A DNA stretch of 64,000 bases. It comes from Chaunax sp. Z400. Lineage: Eukaryota; Chordata; Actinopteri; Lophiiformes; Chaunacidae. Of the stretch, positions 50,839 through 64,000 are shown piece by piece. The stretch spans positions 7,092,617-7,156,616 of the forward strand of contig CM075193.1 in the NCBI GenBank assembly GCA_037577475.1. The letters are read 5' to 3'. Within the stretch, counting starts at the first letter, position 1. Each line of letters starts with the position of its first letter. The notes below the pieces were generated by a model. That model was given only the letters and a program-made list of their open reading frames with translations, made no database searches and was not told the origin of the DNA. Position numbers and translations under genes: made by a program.

Positions 50839-53111
50839 GGCCGAGGGAGGGGGGGAGCAGAGCCGGTGCTCGCCGCGGTCTTTCTCGGCTCTCACGCCCG
50901 GCAGAGGAGAGGTGAGAGCCGCAGCAAAAGAGGAAGAAAATCAGGCTGTCAGCGGTCACAAAGTAGGGAAAGGGAATAGCAGAGTGGAAAAACAAGGTTA
51001 ACTTCCTGCTGCAGAGCTAGAGACAGCCGGAGGCACATGACCAGGGATGTGAGAGCTGTTTGTCAGGAAGCTGCAGAGAGTCGCAGCCAGGACCTCAGCG
51101 CGAGGACCAGCCTTCATCCCACTCCTCCTCATTACGTGACGCTACGCATCAGCTGACGCACGCTACTGTACCTTTAACCCTGTGGTGGGGCTTCCCACCG
51201 CAGCTGTGGTCCCAAGAGAGCAGCTCAGAGCTGTTACAGTTGATAGCAAAATAATTTATTATTTTATTGGCAAAATCTACTATTTATCAGCTGTTTGCAA
51301 TAACCAAATCAAACAAGAACAGTTTAAATAGCTCTATACAACAGATTGTACAAGTGACTGACTTTTTACTGACTACTGCAGTCTGAAAATTATTAAACCC
51401 CTTAATAATAAACACCTCTAGTACTTTGTAGAGACCCTTTAGCTGCTGTGACCTGCTGCAAATGTGATGCATATCCAGACACCAGCTTAGGTGAAGAGGT
51501 AAAAACATTTCAAGACTCAAGAGAATTCATCCACATGAGTAAACAAGGGTTTTCACAAGATATTTAAGAACAAATAATTCAAAACTAGGAATTCATCTTC
51601 TCTGGTCTTTGTCTTTATACATTGCTCCAGGACATATTTGAGCCGCATCTTACAGAAACCTGTGCTTATGCTGTAAATTTAAATTTAAGCACTTTGGTGA
51701 TGTGTTAAATGTAAATACCTTAAAAAGGTTAATTTAAGGGTAAATGCTTCAGATCCCAGAGGGATGAATATAACAAAAAATTATTTGTTGGCTGGTCTGA
51801 GCGTTTTTAATGATCCAAGAAGAAATTCAAAACTCTGTGAAGTCTGTTATGGTTAGTGCTTTAGTTTTTGTTTCACAGGGCAGGGCATGTGAAAACGAGA
51901 GAAGGCCAAGGATGGAGGTCACTGGAGCTCACCTCTGGTTGCTGGGATACATTAATCTTTTTGTGTGCAGGGAGGGCACCACCCAAACACCACTTCAGCT
52001 ACAGCCCTGTTGTAACATGTGTGTCCTCTAATGTGGAATATCTTCATATTAATTCAGTTCCACTATCAGATGTCCTTTATTCACACATTTGTTACAGACA
52101 CACTATACTTGTGTTATAATAAAGCTGACAACTAGTTTAAAGACTTTTAGTAACAGAAGCAAATGATCAAAGTCAAATAATGAATTTATGAATGTGGAGC
52201 AAAATTTTAAATATTTCTTCCCTTGCCTCAACACATCCATTTAAACTGCCCATGTGTCTAGTTTTGTCTGTGAATAAAAACAATAATAACTAGACAGCAC
52301 TCAGAGAGCCCAAACCTCCAGCAAGGCAGCTCAGTGTCCCCATAATGTCATTACACCTAAAAGCAACAGTCCCATGATGGTTTGACCCTCATGAAATGAC
52401 TCCTTCACCAGTAAAACCAACCCCTAGAATCTGGAATCACATTGGTATCAGACACCTAACTAAATGAGCACAGTTTCAGCCACAATTTGATCTCAGTTCA
52501 AGTCTGTATTATGATTATCATTATTTGTTATCTCACGGTAGTAAACTTTCCAGTTTCACCAAACTTTACACACATAACAACCATATTATGTAGTTGTGCC
52601 TTTTGATATATTGAATTTTATACTAATTTTATTTTTTGTTGTTTCCATGGAAACATATTGTTTCAGGTGAGTCTTAAACACATATATTAACCACAACAAA
52701 TCAATGAAGATAATTAGGGCCACACGATTTTTTCTTTTCTTTTCTTTTTTAGAATCATGACTTTAAAGTCGGAATCCTGATAATAAAATCAGAATTCTGA
52801 ATTATACGATTTTATCCTGAAAATCCAACCGGAAAACATATCAAGTTTTCTGGGGCGGAACGCGAAGGCGGGGTTTACTATACAGGATATACACACGCGA
52901 AAGCGGAAGCTTGCGGGTGACTTGTTTGTGTTGTGATGAGGCTGTAGTGTTAGTGTATTATCTGTGGCAAAATATTCCCTTCATAAACCAAAGACATTGG
53001 ATTAACCCGCTCATAAATGCAATTTAAAGACTACATTTTACTGTCTCCTCCTTAAGAAGAGGCTAACTCTTGAGTTACAGCTGAAAACAGGGAGACAGTA
53101 ACGGGAGAGGA
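50839..53111. other. GPR137B / spastin divergent intergenic region
   Basis: It holds the GC-rich GPR137B 5' UTR and promoter side (to about 51190), a Tc1 relic (51237-51486), AT-rich sequence without recognised genes, and the spastin promoter side, where a small CpG-containing patch lies at 52850-52920. No further gene is seen. Confidence 0.6.
51237..51486 (-). mobile_element. Tc1-family relic, terminal fragment, same family
   Basis: It starts CAGTTGATAGC after TA and carries, in reverse sense, the same end as 54572 downward (CTATTTATCAGCTGTTTGC, GAACAGTTTAAATAGCTC, ATCCAGACACCAGC). It breaks off near 51486. It lies between GPR137B and spastin. Confidence 0.78.
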
Positions 53112-58347
<5,236 letters not shown>

Positions 58348-58674
58348 ACCCTTTTTAAAAGGGTGAAAATAACAAATGATTCCCCTGTTTTTGTCTATGG
58401 GTACAAAATGTCATAAATTAAATGAACTTAACAACCTGGATGAGACACTATGTACATAGTTTGGTTAAGAAAAGTGATGAATGATCACCATGACATTTGG
58501 AAAAATATTGCTGCAATTCCTGTTTTATGGGAAGGCTTTGAGACTTGTATGAGTTTCTTTACTGTATTATTACACTTCTAAAACACTGTCATGCTACTTG
58601 AAATATTTATTCCTCAGAATGTCCTGAAAAACTTCAAATGATTATCCTCTTGCCTCAAGGTGGCGGCAAATTTC

Positions 58675-58680
58675 AATAAA
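58675..58680 (+). terminator. Probable spastin polyadenylation signal AATAAA
   Basis: A canonical AATAAA lies about 330 bp after the stop codon and is followed by T-rich sequence. Position is the only support. Confidence 0.55.
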
Positions 58681-59109
58681 TGTTGACACAACTTCATTGA
58701 TCATGATTATTTTGCACATCTACTATTTACCTGATGTATTGACATGCTGATGGTATTGACCCCCACATGCTGTACTTGTACACATGTGTAATAATCGGGA
58801 GAAGATTTTGCCAACTTTGGGGCTTTCGTATTAGAAAAAAGTTTCTCCATTTGTTTTGATTGTAGATACAAAAACTGATATTGTATTTGAAAGGATTTGG
58901 AAGTATTTATTGGATTCTATCATCAATAACCCACATAAGTTAATACACTAAAATGTTCCTGTCCACAAACTTTTTCTTTTTTGAGTTGTGTGAACTCAAA
59001 TTCACAGTGTCTTAATTAAACCCAACAGACATGGTTCAGGGTTCATCATTATGATTTCCTGGTGAGTGTGCTGTGCCTGCTTACTAACATTACCTCAGAG
59101 AAGGAGGCT

Positions 59110-59138
59110 GTTTGTTTGTTTGTTTGTTTGTTTGTTTG
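59110..59138. repeat. (TTTG)n microsatellite
   Basis: Seven TTTG units, followed by a dispersed repeat piece (GCAAGCAGGATTGCACCACT). Confidence 0.92.
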
Positions 59139-61240
59139 GCTGCAAGCAGGATTGCACCACTAAAACAACTTGTAGGATTTTCATGAAACTTCATGGGAGA
59201 GTTAGGCATGCAGGATGGAAGAACTCAATCAATTGTGAAGAGGTATGCGCTCCATTGAGTGCTGTCCTTGTTTGTATGTTAAATGAAAATGTGTTTACAG
59301 TGTCAGCTATGCAAATTGTTCTACATTTCTGTGGTTATGAGTAAACAGCACAAATTAAAAAACAGTCAATTTAATTTGTGGCCAGTGGCATCGGTGTGTC
59401 TTCTGCGGGTCACAATAAAATCCATGAAATGACTCCATAAAGGTTGGACAAAAGTTGTGACTTAGTTTGAAAGTTTTTCATTGAGCTGAACTGTAATGGC
59501 TTCTCACTCCTCATGCATCAATAAATATGTTCATTAAAGTTTCTCCACATTGGTTTTATTCCTTTTCTTTTAAATCAGGTTATAACTACAGTATTTGACA
59601 CAGATTTTTTTTCATAAATCCCTTTTTAGTTAAAGTCGCACCCTTTTATATTTCATATTTCGCTTGTTTCACAGGGTATCTGAGTCATAATAAACCATAT
59701 ACAAATGCAATATACTATTTAACATTAATAACGGTAACATAACTGTTAGATTTAAGTATAAACTATATACTGTATACTTTAACAGTTGGCTTAGCATCTG
59801 TCTTTATTATTCTGTAAAAATGGATTCATATTCCAAAAAGAAACAAACGTGGCTCTGTAGGTATATTTCATGATTTTTTTAAACGTGTGAATTTCCACTT
59901 GTGATAGACATGGGATAACTGAAGCTCCTGTGATTGTCGGAGCTTCTGCGTGCCTCTTATTTGTGGGTAGATGGTGCTGTTGTTCTGTTCTTACATGTTG
60001 CACAGCTGCATCTAGAATAAACCAATATTTAGCCTGTTTGGAATGCAGTAATTTATCTCAATGAAAGAAAGTCCATGATCTGCTGAGGTGAGACCCATCT
60101 TGAGAAAAAGACTGGAGTGAGTTTGCCGTTTTAGGAGCCGTGTATGCTTGCATACGTGAATATAGAAGCTTCAGAGAAACAGTCACAGCGTGGATTACTG
60201 AAGCTCCATTATGCAGCTCTGTTTCCAAGGCCCCAGAACCAGACACTGTCTATCATGACAGGAGACTCTACTCAGTCAGGGCTCGCCAGCTGTCTGGGCA
60301 TGGCTCATTCAAGATTGGTAATGGTAAATGCTTGTGGTCAGCCTGTATTTCAGTGCACTTCACACTCTTCCAGTGAAAAATTTGACTTCTCTACCAAAGG
60401 CCCTTCCAATGGTCAGCTGGTGGTCTTCCCTGTGGTTTATGTGGCCCTGGCAGCTGCATCATCTGTTTCAGCAGATATTTACTGACTGCAAATGCAAAAA
60501 TTTTTTGCAATTAAGGTCGTCCTCTGAGTTTTATTTCCACACTACTAAGAAATTTTAAAAAAGAGAGAGAGCCCAACATGCAAAACATGCTCTCAGAGGT
60601 GCAACCACACCTCATACTCCTACTCTCTTTTCCCCAGGGGATGTGGTGTGTGTTTTTGAACTTGTCATGACTGAAGAGCGTCTTTCATGATGCCAGACAG
60701 GAATGGAGGGTGTTAGGGGTTTTGCTTTGGTCATCACCTTTTTTTCCCTCTGTTTACCTTCAGCTTAGAGCATCCTACACAGTAAACAAATGTTTGTATG
60801 ACGGACTAGTTGCAACGTTATGTATATGTCTTAATGTCAGGTGGTAGATTACCCAATCATCTCTTATCAACATTTTTATCATAGGTAATAACTTTATAGA
60901 GAGCAATTATCACATGCACGCGATGTGCTTTACATTTTCTGAGAGAAGAGAGAGCATTATTGAGGTGATTTAAACCTTTTTAGATGATTGACAGCTTCCC
61001 TTTTTGGTTGCGTGTCAGAGGCCTGCACCTCCACAGTGGCTCATTGATGCTTTGACCACTACGTCCACTCAAGGGAAAACAGAATAGGTGATCATTTGAT
61101 ACTCCAGTGGAGTAGCCCACCCTGTAGAGAGTAGAATAATAGTCAACACAGTGGGGACCTCTGACTGAGTGAACCAACAGTCTGGGAGTGTTTCTTCAAG
61201 AGACCCATTATGAAAACAGTAAGTGGATGGGAGGGTTTTG

Positions 61241-61259
61241 TATTATTATTATTATTATT
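61241..61259. repeat. (ATT)n microsatellite
   Basis: About six ATT units. Confidence 0.9.
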
Positions 61260-61839
61260 GTTTGAGTTTATGAAGGTATTAAGTATAAACCTGACGTATT
61301 TTGTTAATTGTCCTGCTTTACAGTCGTACATTAGATGCTAAATGACCACAAAACAGATTGCGTGCAGCACCATGTTGGAGCGTCGCTGTGAGCTTTAAAA
61401 ATTTGGGATTTGGCCCTTTTATAACTCTTGTTTTAAAGATGTGTTCAGGGCTTACACAGTGGAGAGCCTTCAGAGCTGAGTGTGTCCACTCTCCAGCACT
61501 GGCTGTGACTGTTCCACTGGCCTGCACGCCCGATTCATAACTTCATTTACCATGGGAGTGTTATCTTTCTCATTTACTATGGCCATGTTATCTTTGGCTT
61601 CAACCCAAGTCTAATCTTGTATCCAATGGCAATGTCTTTTATGGGCAAATTTATTTTTCTTGCTTGCTGTTTATTTATGGTGTGCGTATGAGTGGGTGTG
61701 TGAGAGTGAAAAAATTAGGTGTCGGTATATTGATATGTACATATGTGAACATAAGCTTATTTATGCCAGGTCTGCCTGAGGTTGGAGCAACAAGGACCAT
61801 GTGAACCTCACACTTGTTAAAAAGAATATTTCAACATTT

Positions 61840-62000
61840 TAAGATAGCAATAGCTTAGCTTAGCATAAAGACTGGAAACAGGTAAACAGCTGACCTGACT
61901 CTGTTCAAAGGTAATTACCAGACCAGCATGTCTCAAGCTCACAAATTAGCATCTTAAATCCCATTAGTTTAATCCATGAAGAAAACAAGGTGTAAAAATG
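61840..62000 (+). repeat. Dispersed repeat (AGCTTAGCATAAAGACTGG family), plus copy
   Basis: It has TAGCTTAGCTTAGCATAAAG, ACTGGAAACAGGTAAACAGC, CTCTGTTCAAAGGTAA and ACAAATTAGCATC. It is the inverse partner of 48600-48760. Confidence 0.65.
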
Positions 62001-63903
62001 ACATGTTTTTTTTACGAGGGATCAGACTAATGTTTAGCAGGGACCAGTAGCCTGTTACCAACAAGCAAAGCCTGGCGCATTGCCCCTGTAAAACCACAAG
62101 GTGTTGTTTTTACACCTCAGTTTGAGTGTTTCTCATCTTAATGCCAAGGTAAGCTAAAGGGCTAACCATACAGGTGTAGCAATCTTCTCAAATCTTGGCA
62201 AGAAAGTGAATGAGCAATTTCCTTTAAATGAAATGTCTACATTTGATCATAATTATCACCATTTTATTTGTTGAGACATGAGCAGAATATAATTACTGTA
62301 TTCTTAAGATTGTAGGCCTTTGCTGATACTTAAACACGTAATTTGTTGCTTTAATCAAGTGCTTTGACTGAGCGACACGCTCCATATTTTTAAATGTAAA
62401 TGATATCACACATATATACAGCATCAGGAATCCTCTCAAGTTGCTTAAATAATAATAATAAATTGCCATCTGATCTCACTTCAAGACATAGTGTTGCTAA
62501 AGTGGGAGTATAATCTTTTGGTTCACTGGAACCCCCAGTGGATGTTTGTTTTGTTGGATGATTCGTATTTGTGGAAAGAGTTTTCAGTAACCACCTGATT
62601 GCATGTGGTAAGGTCTGTAAAAGCTACTCTTACAACCTCGCTATCTATTTTGGAAGGCCAGCACCTTTTTAGAAAGTGTAGAAGGGAAACTGCTTGTGGC
62701 AAAGCAACATTTTTTTAAAAATGTTTTAGCCTGCACATAGATGATTGATCAGCAGGAGGAGAGGATTATTTTAAGCCACTGGGGTATTCGTTTTTATAGA
62801 AGAAGAAAAAAGACAAGGAAATGTATCTATGTCTGCCTGCCTTCGAGTGACTGAGTTAAGTTCATGTATTTTATCCCTCCCTGCAGCCTACAGCCACAAA
62901 GCTGTAAAAGACCACGGTGGACAGAGGGGAGCTAACTCTGTCATGCCCGCACAGGACCTGCAAAGCCATTAATCTCTGTAACCTCTGTGAGGTGATCAGA
63001 AGACAAGCCCGTCCCTGTGACTCCATAAAAACTACAGATTTATAAGACTTGGCATCAGTCAGTGCAAATGTCAACTCATCCCTCAAAAGAGTTGCTTTCA
63101 GCCCTGCAATCCGGATGTTCCTCTAGACAAAACAAAAAAAGCTAAATAATGTTCCATACATCTTTTCAGTGGAGGAGAATAGTGTGGACATACAGCATAC
63201 CCTCCACAGATGATGCTCAGGATACACACTGGCATTGGACTGAGGTGGACATGTTGAGACGAAGATTTGATGCAGGGAGGGGCGGGGAAACGATGCTAAG
63301 GGGAACCGTGAACTGTTCAGGTGAGCTGCAGGCTGCCCCGCGGTGCATTCCTTCAGCTAATGTGCAGCCTAAACATTTGATGAAAAGTGAAAGTGCTGTG
63401 AGTACTGAGTATTTTCAACGAAATAATGTTTTGTCTGTCATTTTGTTTTTCCCACTCCCCTTGTCCTCCCCCTTTTTTTTAATCTCTTTCTTGCCCTTCC
63501 CTCAGGTTGTTCATGTGAGGACAGGAGTGATGGTTCAGCTCCACCTCTGACCCCGGTCAGGTTCAGAATGCAGGAATTAGACAACCAATCCATTCCCATC
63601 TCATTCTTATTGGTTAGTATGCACCCTGCCCTCAGAATCCAGGATGAAAAACATCTGATATCTAAAGGGAGATCTGATGATGATGTATTGTGTTATAAGG
63701 GATTGTAGTATCGTCTTAAAGTCATTTCTATCAGGAGAGACAAGTGAATGAGGTGAAGGTAATTGTTTATTGCAGCAGATGACATGTGATAATTAGTCTG
63801 TCAGAAAGTATTTGGCTCTTAGACTCTTCAGGAAGATGTGATTGAAGGGCATCTGCCCCGAGCAGAAGCAAGATATATATCCCCTATTTGAGTCCAGACA
63901 CTA

Positions 63904-63919
63904 TGGTGGTGGTGGTGGC
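63904..63919. repeat. (GGT)n short repeat
   Basis: Five GGT units near the right edge. Confidence 0.85.
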
Positions 63920-64000
63920 TGATGACTCTGATGAGGCTGATGAAATTATGAAGTTGGTGAATCTGCAAAGACTGGCAGGTGATGAGGAGGTGGAGGGTGC

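Larger units (their letters stand above)
58681..64000. other. Region downstream of spastin, no recognised gene
   Basis: It contains a TTTG repeat, a dispersed repeat piece (59140-59215), ATT and GGT microsatellites and the 61840 repeat. Short open frames near 60144-60485 and 63149-63550 show no family signature. The latter region has a donor-like CAG/GTGAGC at 63319 and an acceptor-like CCCTCAG at 63505, so part of an untranslated or non-coding transcript is possible but not shown. Confidence 0.5.

Noticed and set aside
50434..50979. Plus-strand open frame of 181 codons rich in Glu and Gly
   Set aside because: It is the antisense shadow of GPR137B exon 1 and its GC-rich leader.
60144..60485. 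Plus-strand open frame of 113 codons
   Set aside because: It has no recognisable domain, shows overlapping frames of similar length, and has ordinary base composition.

Overview
The window is nuclear DNA of a teleost fish. It has split vertebrate genes with GT-AG introns, long intergenic stretches rich in microsatellites, and typical fish repeats: Tc1/mariner transposons, hAT-like MITEs, a tRNA-derived SINE and LINE relics. Five protein-coding genes can be reconstructed exon by exon, with reading phase checked at every junction. No operon, CRISPR array, rRNA or tRNA gene was seen.

Layout. (1) 485-8469, minus strand: the 5' part of DISC1 (coding exons 1-3; the rest lies beyond the left edge). 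(2) 13226-20845, minus: TSNAX, complete in six coding exons, 279 aa. (3) 23319-44785, plus: EGLN1/PHD2, complete in five exons, 361 aa, with MYND finger and intact 2-oxoglutarate/Fe(II) catalytic residues. (4) 47396-50838, minus: a GPR137B-type seven-pass membrane protein, complete in seven coding exons, 383 aa. (5) 53112-58347, plus: a spastin-like microtubule-severing AAA ATPase, complete in 16 coding exons, 477 aa. The last 5.3 kb has no gene I can recognise.

The order DISC1-TSNAX-EGLN1, with TSNAX and DISC1 head-to-tail and EGLN1 divergent, is the same as on human 1q42, so this is an old vertebrate linkage block. EGLN1 and GPR137B converge. GPR137B and the spastin gene diverge across about 2.3 kb. 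The five genes are not one pathway: oxygen sensing, small-RNA/tRNA processing, neuronal scaffolding, lysosomal Rag/mTORC1 signalling and microtubule severing.

Most notable points: the spastin gene has an in-frame stop just upstream of its start codon and no membrane hairpin. One of its introns has a GC splice donor. It carries an intact Tc1-family transposon (uninterrupted 340-aa DD34E transposase, long IR/DR ends, TA target duplication) in one intron and a decayed Tc1 element in another. DISC1 intron 2 holds a perfect 66-bp palindrome without a spacer. I found no evidence for a wholly new biological system.
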